DNA of 64,000 nucleotides, from assembly GCA_020637775.1 (NCBI GenBank), contig JACKJV010000005.1, positions 196,670-260,669 on the forward strand. The letters are read 5' to 3'. This DNA is from Brucellaceae bacterium. Lineage in GTDB: Bacteria > Pseudomonadota > Alphaproteobacteria > Rhizobiales > Rhizobiaceae. Below are positions 16,163 to 24,821 of this stretch, piece after piece. Under the pieces are notes generated by a model. That model saw only the letters and a program-made list of their open reading frames with translations, was not told the origin of the DNA and made no database searches. Position numbers and translations under genes: made by a program. How positions within the stretch are numbered: the first letter of the stretch is position 1; every line of letters begins with the position of its first letter.

Positions 16163-17911
16163 ATGAGCGAGATCCGCACCAAGAAACTCATCAATGCACC
16201 CGAGGATCTGATCGCCGAGGCGATCGAGGGCATGGTGCTGGCGCATCCCGGCATGCTGACCGTGGAAGGACCGACCGGCCGGGCCGTGGTGGCGGTGGAC
16301 GCCCCCCGCGACGGCAAGGTGGGCATCGTCATCGGCGGCGGATCGGGGCACGAGCCGGCATTTGCCGGCTATGTCGGGCGCGGACTTGCCGATGCCGCGG
16401 CCGTGGGCAATGTCTTTGCCTCACCAAGCCCGGAGCAGATCATGGATGCGGCACGCGCGGTCGATGGCGGCGCCGGGATCCTGTTCCTCTATGGCAACTA
16501 TACCGGCGACGTGATGAATTTCGACATGGCGGCGGAGGAATGCGAGGCCGCCGGCATTGCGGTGCGATCCGTCCAGGTGACGGACGACGTGGCTTCCGCG
16601 CCCGCGGACCGGGCAGGAGAACGGCGCGGCATTGCCGGCGACTTCTTCGTCTTCAAGATCGCCGGCGCGGCGGCCGAGCTTGGCCGAGACCTCGACGCCT
16701 GCGAAGCGGCAGCGCGCCATGCCAATGCAAATACGCGTTCCATGGGCGTTGCGCTGACGGCCTGCTCGATGCCGCAGACGCTGAAGCCGAATTTCGAGAT
16801 CGGGCCTGACGAGATGGAAATCGGCATGGGCCTGCATGGCGAGCCGGGTATCCGCCGGGGCAAGCTGGAACCCGCCGATGCCGTTACCGGCGAACTGATG
16901 GCGCCGATCCTGGCCGACATGGACCTGAAGGCCGGCGACCGGGTGGCGGTGCTGGTCAACGGTCTCGGCGCCACCGGACAGTTGGAACTCTATATCATCC
17001 ACCGGCGGGTGGCGCAGATCCTGGCGGCGCGCGGTGTGGCCATCCATCATTCCTGGGTTGGCGAATATGCCACCTCGCTGGAAATGGCGGGCGCTTCTGT
17101 CACGCTGATCAAACTGGACGATGATCTGGCATTGCTGCTCGATACGCCATGCCGCACGCCGGCGCTGACGGTGGGTACCACCCTGCCCGCAGCCGCCGCA
17201 ACCCGAACGCGCCGCCACACGAATGCCGTTCGGGAGACAGCAACCTTGGAACGTGCCGACCTGAAGACCGGCGGCCCCGTAACGCCGGTCCAGTTTCGGG
17301 CCATGATGCAGGCTGCCGGCCAGGCGATTGCCCGCAACCGTGACTGGCTGTCCGAACTCGATGGGGTGATCGGCGACGGCGACCATGGAGTGACGATGGA
17401 TATCGGCTGGACGGCCGTGCGAAAGGCGCTGGAAACGTCGCCTGACGACGAAACGATATCCGAGACCTGCGACCGGATGGCGAAGGCCTTTCTCGATGCG
17501 GTCGGCGCTTCCTCCGGCCCGCTCTATGCCAGCGCCTTGCGCAGTGCGGGCGCGGCGGTGTCCGACCGGCTCAACCTGGATGCGGCGGCCATGGTGGCGT
17601 GGATCAAAGGCATGCATACCGGGATTGCCGGGCGCGGCGGCGCGAAGCCCGGCGACAAGACGATGATCGACGCCTGGGCACCGGCGGCCGAAGCCGCAGC
17701 CACCGCACTGGCTTCCGGCCAGGGTCTTGCCGCCTGCCTCGAAGCGGCCGTCAACGGCGCCCGGCGCGGACGCGACCATACCGCCACGCTGGAAAGCCGG
17801 CGCGGCCGCTCCGCCAAACTCGGCGCACGCTCCATCGGCCATGTCGACCCTGGCGCGGCGTCGGCGCATGTCATGCTGGAGGCCATTCGCGCCGCGTCTC
17901 CGGAGGACTGA
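16163..17911 (+). CDS. Dihydroxyacetone/tetrulose kinase (DhaK-DhaL fusion)
   Basis: 582 residues, an ATP-dependent single-chain kinase. The DhaK domain covers about 1-335, with H63 (in GGGSGHEPAF), D116 (in NYTGDVMNF) and H225 (in GLHGEPG), the histidine that forms a covalent hemiaminal with the substrate keto group. A linker (about 338-370) joins it to the DhaL ATP-binding domain, with the metal-binding aspartates in DGVIGDGDHGVTM and SGPLY/GAKPGDKTMIDAW motifs. I chose the ATG at 16163, which follows GAGGAGAAAACC; the frame continues upstream only inside the previous gene. The family phosphorylates dihydroxyacetone or, in tetritol and apionate pathways, L- or D-erythrulose. Its place after a dehydrogenase and a TIM-barrel enzyme favours a tetrulose substrate. 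Confidence 0.9.
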   Translation: MSEIRTKKLINAPEDLIAEAIEGMVLAHPGMLTVEGPTGRAVVAVDAPRDGKVGIVIGGGSGHEPAFAGYVGRGLADAAAVGNVFASPSPEQIMDAARAVDGGAGILFLYGNYTGDVMNFDMAAEECEAAGIAVRSVQVTDDVASAPADRAGERRGIAGDFFVFKIAGAAAELGRDLDACEAAARHANANTRSMGVALTACSMPQTLKPNFEIGPDEMEIGMGLHGEPGIRRGKLEPADAVTGELMAPILADMDLKAGDRVAVLVNGLGATGQLELYIIHRRVAQILAARGVAIHHSWVGEYATSLEMAGASVTLIKLDDDLALLLDTPCRTPALTVGTTLPAAAATRTRRHTNAVRETATLERADLKTGGPVTPVQFRAMMQAAGQAIARNRDWLSELDGVIGDGDHGVTMDIGWTAVRKALETSPDDETISETCDRMAKAFLDAVGASSGPLYASALRSAGAAVSDRLNLDAAAMVAWIKGMHTGIAGRGGAKPGDKTMIDAWAPAAEAAATALASGQGLAACLEAAVNGARRGRDHTATLESRRGRSAKLGARSIGHVDPGAASAHVMLEAIRAASPED

Positions 17912-18069
17912 AGGGCCAGGATGCACTGCCGGCCGGCGGGCCGGCGGGCTGAAATGCTGCAAGCTCGGTTCATATATCAGTAAGCCAAGGGACTACCATA
18001 CATTGTAAACGGGGCGTCGCCGTACTACGAAGGTCGCAGACTGTGCTCCTGCACCTGGATTAGGCAAAA
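17912..18069. other. Intergenic region before the amidase
   Basis: A 158-base gap. The first part has a GC-rich GCCGGC repeat (about 17930-17951) after the kinase that could fold but lacks a T-run. The middle (about 17970-18010) is AT-richer and may hold the amidase promoter. I found no tRNA fold or reading frame of note. Confidence 0.35.
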
Positions 18070-19524
18070 ATGACGATACCCGAAACCGAATACACGGGCC
18101 CCGACCTGTGCGCACTTCCGGCCCGCGAAGCGGTCGAAATGCTCAAGAAGGGCGAACTTTCACCGGACGACCTGCTGGATGCGGCCACGATGCGCATCGT
18201 GGAGGTGGAACCGGCCGTCAACGCCACCGTGACCGTTTGCGAGGACCGCGCGCGCGCGGCCGTGGCGCGGCTGGATGCGGATCGAAAGGCACGCGGCCAT
18301 GAGCCGGGCTGGCTTGCCGGCCTGCCGATCACGATCAAGGACCTGACCATGGTGTCGGGCGTTCGCACGACCTATGGCAACATGGCCCTGAAGGATTTCG
18401 TGCCCACGGAGAACGATCCGCTGGTCGAACTGATGGAGCGGCGCGGCGGCATCGTCATCGGCAAGACCAACACGCCGGAATTCGGCGCCGGCGGCAACAC
18501 GTTCAACGACGTTTTCGGTTACACGCGCAATCCGTGGGACACGCGCAGGAATGCGGGCGGATCGTCCGGCGGCGCGGCGGTTTCGCTGGCGACGGGCGAA
18601 TGCTGGCTGGCGCAGGGGTCAGACCTTGCCGGGTCGCTGCGCACACCGGCGGGCTATTGCGGTGTCGTCGGCCTGCGGCCCTCACCGGGGCGGTGCGGCG
18701 GCGGCCCTGCGGCGACCGCCTTCTCCATCGAGGGCATTTCCGGGCCCATGGCGCGCGATGTGCGCGATCTGGCGCTGTTTCTCGACGCCATGGCCGGCTT
18801 CATTCCCGAGATGCCGACCACCCTGGACGCGCCGCGCGAGCCGTTCCAGGAGGCCGTGCGGCGGGCCGATGGCGCCGTGCGCATCGCCTTTGCCGAGGAC
18901 CAGGGCGGTTTCGCACCGGTGGAGGCGAATATCCGGCAGGTGCTGCGTGCGGCGATGGACAAGGTCGCGCGGGCCGGCACAAGCGTCGATGAGGCCTGCC
19001 CGGACCTGCCGGGCCTGTACGAGACCTATGTCACGCTGCGCGGCATCCATTACGGGTCGGTCAATGCCTACCTGCCTGATGCCGTCCAGGCGCATTTCAA
19101 GCAGACATTACGCGAGAATACCGGGTTCGGCCGCGCGCTGACGGTGGAGCGCATCTATGATGCCATGCGCCAGCGCACCGTGCTCTTCCATGCCATGCGC
19201 ACGTTCCTGCATGGCCATGACGTGCTCGCCCTGCCCGTCACCGGCCTCGAACCCGGCATGGTGGAGGAGGAATTTCCGCCCTTTGTGGATGGCGAGCCGG
19301 TGACGGATTATGTCGACTGGCTGCGCTTCTCCTTTCTCGCCACGACGACCGGCCTGCCGGCCATCGTGCTGCCCGTGGGCTTCACCGACACGGCGATGCC
19401 GGTCGGCATCCAGCTCATCGGCCCGCCACGCGGCGAGGCGCGGCTGCTGCAGGCCGCGCGGGCCGTCGAGGAGGCTGTCGGCTTTCCCCGCACGCCGATT
19501 GATCCTATCGTGCGCCATCGCTGA
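18070..19524 (+). CDS. Amidase-signature family amidase
   Basis: 484 residues. The Ser-cisSer-Lys triad is complete: K90 in LPITIKDLT, the cis-serine S165 in the GGSSGG segment, and nucleophile S189 in GSDLAGSLRTPAG. No signal peptide, so cytoplasmic. These enzymes release ammonia from amides. The next gene, 29 bases on, is a MatB-type malonyl-CoA synthetase. In Bradyrhizobium a malonamate-cleaving amidase of this family (malonamidase E2) is known from the malonate locus, so malonamate is a candidate substrate. That enzyme is shorter (about 412 residues), so the link is by context, not close sequence match. Confidence 0.88.
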   Translation: MTIPETEYTGPDLCALPAREAVEMLKKGELSPDDLLDAATMRIVEVEPAVNATVTVCEDRARAAVARLDADRKARGHEPGWLAGLPITIKDLTMVSGVRTTYGNMALKDFVPTENDPLVELMERRGGIVIGKTNTPEFGAGGNTFNDVFGYTRNPWDTRRNAGGSSGGAAVSLATGECWLAQGSDLAGSLRTPAGYCGVVGLRPSPGRCGGGPAATAFSIEGISGPMARDVRDLALFLDAMAGFIPEMPTTLDAPREPFQEAVRRADGAVRIAFAEDQGGFAPVEANIRQVLRAAMDKVARAGTSVDEACPDLPGLYETYVTLRGIHYGSVNAYLPDAVQAHFKQTLRENTGFGRALTVERIYDAMRQRTVLFHAMRTFLHGHDVLALPVTGLEPGMVEEEFPPFVDGEPVTDYVDWLRFSFLATTTGLPAIVLPVGFTDTAMPVGIQLIGPPRGEARLLQAARAVEEAVGFPRTPIDPIVRHR

Positions 19525-19553
19525 AGACAGACAGGACACGAAACGCCATCGCC

Positions 19554-21068
19554 ATGCATAACGCGCTCCACGACAGCCTCTTCGCCCGCCACGCGGCAAG
19601 CGACACGACGTTCCTGATCCTGCCCGACGGGCGCGAGATCTCCTATCGCGCGTTTCTTGCGCTCGCGTCACGCATGGCCCATGCGCTGCGCGGCGCGGGC
19701 GTCGGGGTGGGCGACCGCGTGGCGGTGCAGGTGAAGAAGACACCTGAAGCGCTGGCGCTCTATGCGGCCTGCGTGAAGGCTGGCGCCATATTCCTGCCGC
19801 TCAACACCGCCTATACGGCCAGCGAAGTGGCCTATTTCGTCACCGACGCGCAGGCGAAACTGCTCGTCTGCGACAGCAGCGCGACCGGGGCCCTGGCGCC
19901 CGTCGCCGGGAGCGCGGATGCCGGGCTGATGACGCTCGACGGCGACGGCACGGGCACGTTGACGGATGCGGCCCGAAGCGCGCCGGAGCATTTCGAACCG
20001 GCGGAGCGCGGCGCGGACGACCTGGCCGCCTTCCTCTACACATCGGGGACCACCGGGCGCTCCAAGGGCGCAATGCTGACCCACGACAACCTGCTTTCCA
20101 ATGCCGAATCGCTCGTCGACACCTGGCGATTTGCCGCAGACGACGTTCTGCTGCACGCGCTGCCCATTTTCCATACGCACGGGCTTTTCGTGGCCACCAA
20201 TGTCATCCTGCTGGCGGGCGCGAAGATGATCTTCCTGCCCGGCCCGGACATGGACCTGATGTTTGCGGCCATGCCGCGCGCCACGACGATGATGGGCGTG
20301 CCGACCTTCTACACCCGGCTGCTGGCCGACGATCGGCTGACACGCGATGCGGTGGCCCATATGCGGCTTTTCATCTCCGGCTCCGCGCCGCTGCTGGCCG
20401 AGACCCATGCCGAATTCGAGGCGCGCACGGGCCACCGTATCCTCGAACGCTACGGCATGACCGAAACCAACATGAACACGTCCAATCCCCATGACGGGGA
20501 ACGGCGGGCCGGAACGGTGGGCTTTCCGCTGCCGGGCGTTTCGCTGCGCGTGGCGGACCCGGAGACCGGGCGGATTCTCGGGCCCGGCGAGATCGGCGTG
20601 CTGGAGGTCAAGGGCCGCAACGTCTTCAAGGGCTACTGGAACATGCCGGAAAAGACGGCGGAGGAATTCCGCGCCGACGGCCATTTCATCACCGGCGATC
20701 TCGGCATGGTGGATGCGGACGGATACGTGACCATTGTCGGCCGCGCCAAGGACCTCATCATTTCCGGCGGCTACAACATCTATCCCAAGGAGATCGAACT
20801 GGCGCTGGACGAAGCGGCAGGCGTGAGTGAAAGCGCGGTCATCGGCGTGCCGCATGCCGATTTCGGCGAAGGCGTGGTGGCGGTGGTCGTGCCGAAGCCC
20901 GGCGCCGCGATTGACGAGGCCGGGCTGATGGCGGCAATCGCGCCCGGGCTTGCCCGCTTCAAGCAACCCAAGCGCATTTTCCTGATCGACGAATTGCCGC
21001 GCAACACGATGGGCAAGGTGCAGAAATCCGTGCTGCGCGAGCGGTTCGCGGATACATTCGCGTCATGA
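19554..21068 (+). CDS. matB: Malonyl-CoA synthetase (MatB-like)
   Basis: 504 residues of the adenylate-forming acyl-CoA ligase family. The P-loop YTSGTTGRSKGAM (about 162-174), ERYGMTETNMNTSNPHDGERR (split here as ERYGMTETNMN then SNPHDGERRAGTVGFPLPG), the hinge RAKDLIISGGYNIYP, and the C-terminal catalytic lysine in PRNTMGKVQK are all present. The MTETNMN/GERRAGTVG pattern is the one seen in rhizobial MatB, which activates malonate or methylmalonate. No malonyl-CoA decarboxylase (matA) or transporter (matC) is in the window, so the product may feed fatty-acid synthesis or be decarboxylated by an enzyme elsewhere. It follows the amidase on the same strand and ends five bases from the convergent MsrQ gene. 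Confidence 0.85.
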   Translation: MHNALHDSLFARHAASDTTFLILPDGREISYRAFLALASRMAHALRGAGVGVGDRVAVQVKKTPEALALYAACVKAGAIFLPLNTAYTASEVAYFVTDAQAKLLVCDSSATGALAPVAGSADAGLMTLDGDGTGTLTDAARSAPEHFEPAERGADDLAAFLYTSGTTGRSKGAMLTHDNLLSNAESLVDTWRFAADDVLLHALPIFHTHGLFVATNVILLAGAKMIFLPGPDMDLMFAAMPRATTMMGVPTFYTRLLADDRLTRDAVAHMRLFISGSAPLLAETHAEFEARTGHRILERYGMTETNMNTSNPHDGERRAGTVGFPLPGVSLRVADPETGRILGPGEIGVLEVKGRNVFKGYWNMPEKTAEEFRADGHFITGDLGMVDADGYVTIVGRAKDLIISGGYNIYPKEIELALDEAAGVSESAVIGVPHADFGEGVVAVVVPKPGAAIDEAGLMAAIAPGLARFKQPKRIFLIDELPRNTMGKVQKSVLRERFADTFAS

Positions 21069-21072
21069 CCGG

Positions 21073-21675
21073 TCAGGCCAGCGCCTGACGCTGCGACCGG
21101 CGGCGGAACCAGTACCAGATGCGCCAGGCTTCCAGCGCGGCCAGCGGCGCGAAATGGACGACCGCGCCCGTCGGATGCCCCCAATCGTGCAGGCTGGCCC
21201 AATGGATGAGCGTCAGCACCGCGGCGGCGTAGGTCCAGCGCTGAAGCGATTTCCAGCGCGGTCCCATCTTGCGCAGGAAGTAGTCCGAAGAGGTGACCGC
21301 CAACGGGATGAAGATGGCGAAGGCGATCCAGCCGGTCCAGATATAGAGGCGCGGCAGTTCGGCCAGGACAGTCTCCAGCGCGGCCTTGTCGGCCAGATAG
21401 AAGACCGTATGCAGCGCGGCATAGCCGAACGCGGCGACGCCGAAATAGCGCCGGTTCTTTCTCAGCCAGCGGGCGAAGCCGGTGCCCTTGAACAGCATGG
21501 TCAGCGGCGTGATCATCAGCGTGACGATCAGCAGGCGCGCTGCAAACTCACCGGTCGGGTGAACGAGGATGTGGATGATGCGGGGATTGGCCGAGACGAA
21601 GGCTTGCCCGATCCAGATGGCGGGCAGAACCGACAGGACTGCCCAGAGCCACCAGGGCGACAGACGCGACAGCAT
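21073..21675 (-). CDS. msrQ: Ferric-reductase-like haem membrane protein, MsrQ/YedZ type
   Basis: 200 residues with about six membrane spans and histidines placed for haem binding (GYAALHTVFYL and LTLIHWASLHDWG). MsrQ passes electrons from the respiratory chain to the periplasmic methionine sulfoxide reductase MsrP. The length and the LRKNRRYFGVAAFGYAALH and SSDYFLRKMGPRWKSLQRW segments fit that family. GGAGCAAG precedes the ATG. The usual partner msrP is not next to it or anywhere in the window, so it may serve an unlinked MsrP or another acceptor. Upstream on the same strand lies the EF-hand gene. Confidence 0.85.
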   Translation of the reverse strand: MLSRLSPWWLWAVLSVLPAIWIGQAFVSANPRIIHILVHPTGEFAARLLIVTLMITPLTMLFKGTGFARWLRKNRRYFGVAAFGYAALHTVFYLADKAALETVLAELPRLYIWTGWIAFAIFIPLAVTSSDYFLRKMGPRWKSLQRWTYAAAVLTLIHWASLHDWGHPTGAVVHFAPLAALEAWRIWYWFRRRSQRQALA

Positions 21676-21719
21676 GATCTTGCTCCTGCTCCCGCCGTCG
21701 AGACACGGCGGTCGATTGC

Positions 21720-21749
21720 TTGCGTGATTGAAATTGCGTGCGTGATTGA
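21720..21749. repeat. Direct repeat of TGCGTGATTGA
   Basis: Two copies of the 11-mer TGCGTGATTGA (21721-21731 and 21739-21749), 18 bases apart, between the EF-hand stop and the msrQ start. They may be a regulator site upstream of msrQ or a local duplication. Confidence 0.4.
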
Positions 21750-21805
21750 CGAGGCGGAGAGCGGACAGACCCCGGCGCCGGCCCGCTCTCCTGTCCGGTT
21801 GGCCG

Positions 21806-22408
21806 TCAGCGGCGGCCGCGGCCGCGGTCTTCCATGCTCAGGGCGCCATCGCCATTGCGGTCCATGAATTTCACCACATTGCCGAAGCGGGTATCCATCT
21901 CGGCCTTGGAAATCTGGCCGTCGCCATCGTCATCGAGGCGCTGGAAGGCATCGACCATGCGCGAGCGGGTCATTTCGCGGTAGATGGTGTCGAATTCCTC
22001 GATGCTGAGCGCACCGTCGCCAGACGTGTCAGCGCCGGAAACCTTGGCATCGCGGAATGCGTCGATCTCGGCCTGGGTGATCTTGCCGTCCTTGTCGGCG
22101 TCGATCTGCATGAACACGGCGCGGAACATGCCGCCGCGCCCGCCCATGCCATGTCCGCCCATGCCGTGGCGGCCACCGTGATGCTTGCCCCAGTGGCGGC
22201 CTTCGCCGTCACGGCCCCAGTGGCGGCCTTCGCCGCCGTGGCGGCCCCAGCCGCGTTCGCCGTCACGCCAGTCGGCACCCATCATGCCCGGCATCTGGGT
22301 TTCCGCCCGGGCTTTCGGCCCACCATCCTGCGCAATGGCGGCAACGGCTCCAACGCCGGTAATCGTGACAGCAATGAGTGCTGCGGAGAGAAGTGTGGAA
22401 CGGTTCAT
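21806..22408 (-). CDS. Periplasmic EF-hand protein with His/Gly-rich segment
   Basis: 200 residues. I chose the ATG at 22408: it gives a signal peptide (about 1-26, ending AAIAQ) and follows AAAGGA. After it comes a low-complexity stretch (about 45-92) of repeated RHWG, GRHG and GGHGM units, rich in His and Gly, a likely site for transition metals. Four EF-hand loops follow: DADKDGKITQAE, DTSGDGALSIEE, DDDGDGQISKAE and DRNGDGALSMED, all with the expected Asp/Asn/Gly/Glu pattern. The protein should bind calcium, and perhaps Ni, Cu or Zn, in the periplasm. It is divergent from a two-component system and shares its promoter, so it may be a target of that system or part of its signal input. Confidence 0.85.
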   Translation of the reverse strand: MNRSTLLSAALIAVTITGVGAVAAIAQDGGPKARAETQMPGMMGADWRDGERGWGRHGGEGRHWGRDGEGRHWGKHHGGRHGMGGHGMGGRGGMFRAVFMQIDADKDGKITQAEIDAFRDAKVSGADTSGDGALSIEEFDTIYREMTRSRMVDAFQRLDDDGDGQISKAEMDTRFGNVVKFMDRNGDGALSMEDRGRGRR

Positions 22409-22516
22409 GGTCAAATCCTTTCCCTGGTTCAAGGGTTCGGGCCTTGCGGCCGGTGATGTGTCCCTTGAGGCCAAGCTAGGTGAAAAAGGCGCGAAACGTG
22501 TGTCAACCGCTGGCAT

Positions 22517-22569
22517 AGTTTGTCGCCATATGTCGCGCCTGCCGCTCCTGATACATTTTGCGACAAACT
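22517..22569. promoter_or_regulatory. Operator repeats (TGTCGC half-sites) in divergent promoter
   Basis: AGTTTGTCGC at 22517-22526 and its exact reverse complement GCGACAAACT at 22560-22569 form a 10-base inverted repeat with 33 bases between. A further TGTCGC at 22531-22536 repeats the first copy at 10-base spacing, as expected of OmpR-type sites. The block lies between the EF-hand gene and the response regulator gene, the natural place for autoregulation. Confidence 0.6.
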
Positions 22570-22657
22570 TTGCCTGCCGGCAGCGCCGCGAAAGGTTCTA
22601 CATGGCAGAAGGAACCAGCCGGCGTGGCGGCAGGAAGACCAGACGGAGAGTTGAGAC

Positions 22658-23374
22658 GTGACCGCCAATGCAGACCCGCACATCCTGATCGTTGACGATG
22701 CGCGCGACATTCGCGAGCCGCTCGGCCAATATCTGCGCAAGCAGGGCATGCGCACCCGCCTTGCGGCCAATGCGGCCGAAGCGCGCGCGGCCATCGAGGA
22801 GGCGGTGATCAGCCTCGTGGTGCTCGACATCATGATGCCGGGCGAGGACGGGCTGAGCCTGTGCCGCTGGCTTTCGGCGCGTGGCGGTCCGCCCGTCATC
22901 CTGCTCACCGCCATGGCGGACGAGGCCGACCGCATCGTGGGGCTGGAAATCGGCGCCGACGATTATATCGTCAAGCCGTTCAATCCGCGCGAATTGCTGG
23001 CCCGGATCCGTGCCGTGCTGCGCCGCGTTCCGCCGCCCGAGCCCTCCCTGCCCTCCGGGCGGCGCCGCTTTGCCGGATGGGCGCACGATGCGGGCGAACA
23101 CAGGCTCCATCACGACGACGGGCGCATCGTGGAGCTGACTTCGGGGGAAAGCCGGCTGCTGTCGGTGTTTCTCGATCATCCGCACACGGTGCTCAGCCGC
23201 GCCCGCCTGCTCGACCTGACCGCCGGGCGCGAAGCCAAGGCCTATGACCGCGCCATCGACAACACGATCAGCCGGTTGCGGCGCAAGATCGAGGCGGACG
23301 CCAGGTCGCCGCGCCTGCTGGTCACCGAGTGGGGTGGCGGCTATGTGCTGGCAGCCGATGTGACGGAGGCCTGA
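22658..23374 (+). CDS. OmpR-family response regulator
   Basis: 238 residues starting at GTG after GGAGAG. The receiver domain (about 5-120) has the acidic DD pair in ILIVDDARD, the phospho-acceptor aspartate in VVLDIMMPGEDG, and the conserved lysine in DYIVKPFNPRELLARI. The C-terminal winged helix (about 135-232) has LTSGESRLLSVFLDHP, then RAIDNTISRLRRKIE. It partners the histidine kinase encoded four bases downstream. It probably binds the repeats at 22517-22569, controlling itself and the EF-hand gene. Confidence 0.93.
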   Translation: MTANADPHILIVDDARDIREPLGQYLRKQGMRTRLAANAAEARAAIEEAVISLVVLDIMMPGEDGLSLCRWLSARGGPPVILLTAMADEADRIVGLEIGADDYIVKPFNPRELLARIRAVLRRVPPPEPSLPSGRRRFAGWAHDAGEHRLHHDDGRIVELTSGESRLLSVFLDHPHTVLSRARLLDLTAGREAKAYDRAIDNTISRLRRKIEADARSPRLLVTEWGGGYVLAADVTEA

Positions 23375-23378
23375 CGCC

Positions 23379-24752
23379 ATGGGCCGCCTGCTTCCCGACA
23401 GCCTGACCTGGCGCTTTGCCCTGCTGCTGGCGGCGGCGCTGATCGCGGCCAATGTGGTGGCCGGCGTGCTGCTTTCCACCCAGCGCCAGCGCCTGGACGA
23501 TGCAGCGCGCGAGGCGCGCGAGATCGAGCGTATCACGTCGCTCGTCCCGGCGCTCGAAGCCGTCAGCCGGTCCGCGTGGCGTGCCATCGAGCGCGATGCC
23601 TCGACCCGGTTCTCACGCATCCGCATCACGGAAAGCCCGGTCGTCGAGGCGACGGCGAGCGATGCCCGCTCGCGGGAACTGGCGCAACGCATCATGGAGG
23701 CGCTGCCGGGGCGCAGCGTTGCCGTGGCGGTGGTGGACCGTTCGAAATGGTACAGTTTCCGCAGGCGGGCCGGCGACAGGCATGAGACCGGCGCCGACGA
23801 ACCGGACACCATCGCCGTCTCGGTCGCCCTCGACCCCGGTGCGGGGGCGGAACGGGCGGAAGCCTGGCTGAACCTCATGTCATTCGCTCCCCGCCACATG
23901 CGCGGCGAGGCGCGGCCCGGCGCCATGCTGACCATCCTCGTCCTGTCTCTGGTTGCCGTTCTTGGCGCGGGCCTGCTTCTCGTGCGCCACCTGACGCGCC
24001 CGCTGGCGGCGCTCGCCGAGGCCGCGCGGGCGGCAGGCCGCGGCGACCGGTCGGTGCGGGTGCCGGAGGACGGGGTTCGCGAAATGCGCGCGGCGGCCAG
24101 TGCCTTCAACGACATGCAGGCGCGCATCGCCGGGTTCGATGCGGAACGCATGCGCACGCTGGCCGCTGTCGGCCATGACTTGCGCACGCCCATCACCAGC
24201 CTTCGCATCCGCGCGGAAATGCTGGACGAGGCGGAGGCCGCTCCGATCATCCGCACGCTGGATGAAATGACGGTGATGGCCGAAGGGCTGATCGCCTATG
24301 CCAAGGGCATACAGGATGCCGAGACCGTGCAGCCGGTCGACCTGACGGACCTGCTGGACCGGCTGTGCCGCGAGCGCGGCGCCGCCTTTTCCGGCGAAGG
24401 CCGTTTGGCCGTGGATGGCAAGCCGGTGGCGCTCGGCCGCGTCTTTTCCAATCTCATCGACAATGCGATCCGCTATGGCGGCTCGGCCACCGTCTTCCTC
24501 TGCCAGCGCGATGGCGAAGCGGTCGTCTCCGTGTCGGATGACGGGCCCGGCATTCCGGCGGAACGGCTGGAAAGCATGTTCGAGCCTTTCGTGCGCGGCG
24601 AGGAAAGCCGGAGCGCGCAGACCGGCGGCGCGGGTCTTGGCCTTTCCATCGCCCGCAGTCTCGTTCTGGCCCATGGCGGGAGCCTGCGGCTGGAGAACCG
24701 CGCGCCACGCGGCCTTTGCGCCACCGTGACGCTGCCGCTGCGCAAGCCGTGA
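23379..24752 (+). CDS. Membrane sensor histidine kinase
   Basis: 457 residues. A first membrane span (about 12-33) and a second (about 180-202) enclose a periplasmic sensor of about 145 residues that I do not recognise. A HAMP domain follows (about 202-255), then the phospho-acceptor H in AAVGHDLRTPITSLRIRAE. The ATP-binding domain has the N box NLIDNAIRYGG, the G1 box SDDGPGIP and the G2 box GGAGLGLSIARS. GGAGG precedes the ATG, and the gene is coupled to the regulator with a 4-base gap. The signal is unknown; the neighbouring EF-hand protein suggests calcium, a metal or envelope stress. Confidence 0.93.
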   Translation: MGRLLPDSLTWRFALLLAAALIAANVVAGVLLSTQRQRLDDAAREAREIERITSLVPALEAVSRSAWRAIERDASTRFSRIRITESPVVEATASDARSRELAQRIMEALPGRSVAVAVVDRSKWYSFRRRAGDRHETGADEPDTIAVSVALDPGAGAERAEAWLNLMSFAPRHMRGEARPGAMLTILVLSLVAVLGAGLLLVRHLTRPLAALAEAARAAGRGDRSVRVPEDGVREMRAAASAFNDMQARIAGFDAERMRTLAAVGHDLRTPITSLRIRAEMLDEAEAAPIIRTLDEMTVMAEGLIAYAKGIQDAETVQPVDLTDLLDRLCRERGAAFSGEGRLAVDGKPVALGRVFSNLIDNAIRYGGSATVFLCQRDGEAVVSVSDDGPGIPAERLESMFEPFVRGEESRSAQTGGAGLGLSIARSLVLAHGGSLRLENRAPRGLCATVTLPLRKP

Positions 24753-24821
24753 CAGCTGCGCGATGCCCCTGCCCGCATTTGCGGGAAGACAGGGCGCGGC
24801 CTTTCGTGCAAGCATGGCCGG

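Noticed and set aside
17912..18069. Possible tRNA or small RNA before the amidase
   Set aside because: No cloverleaf, TTC-type T-loop or acceptor pairing could be found.
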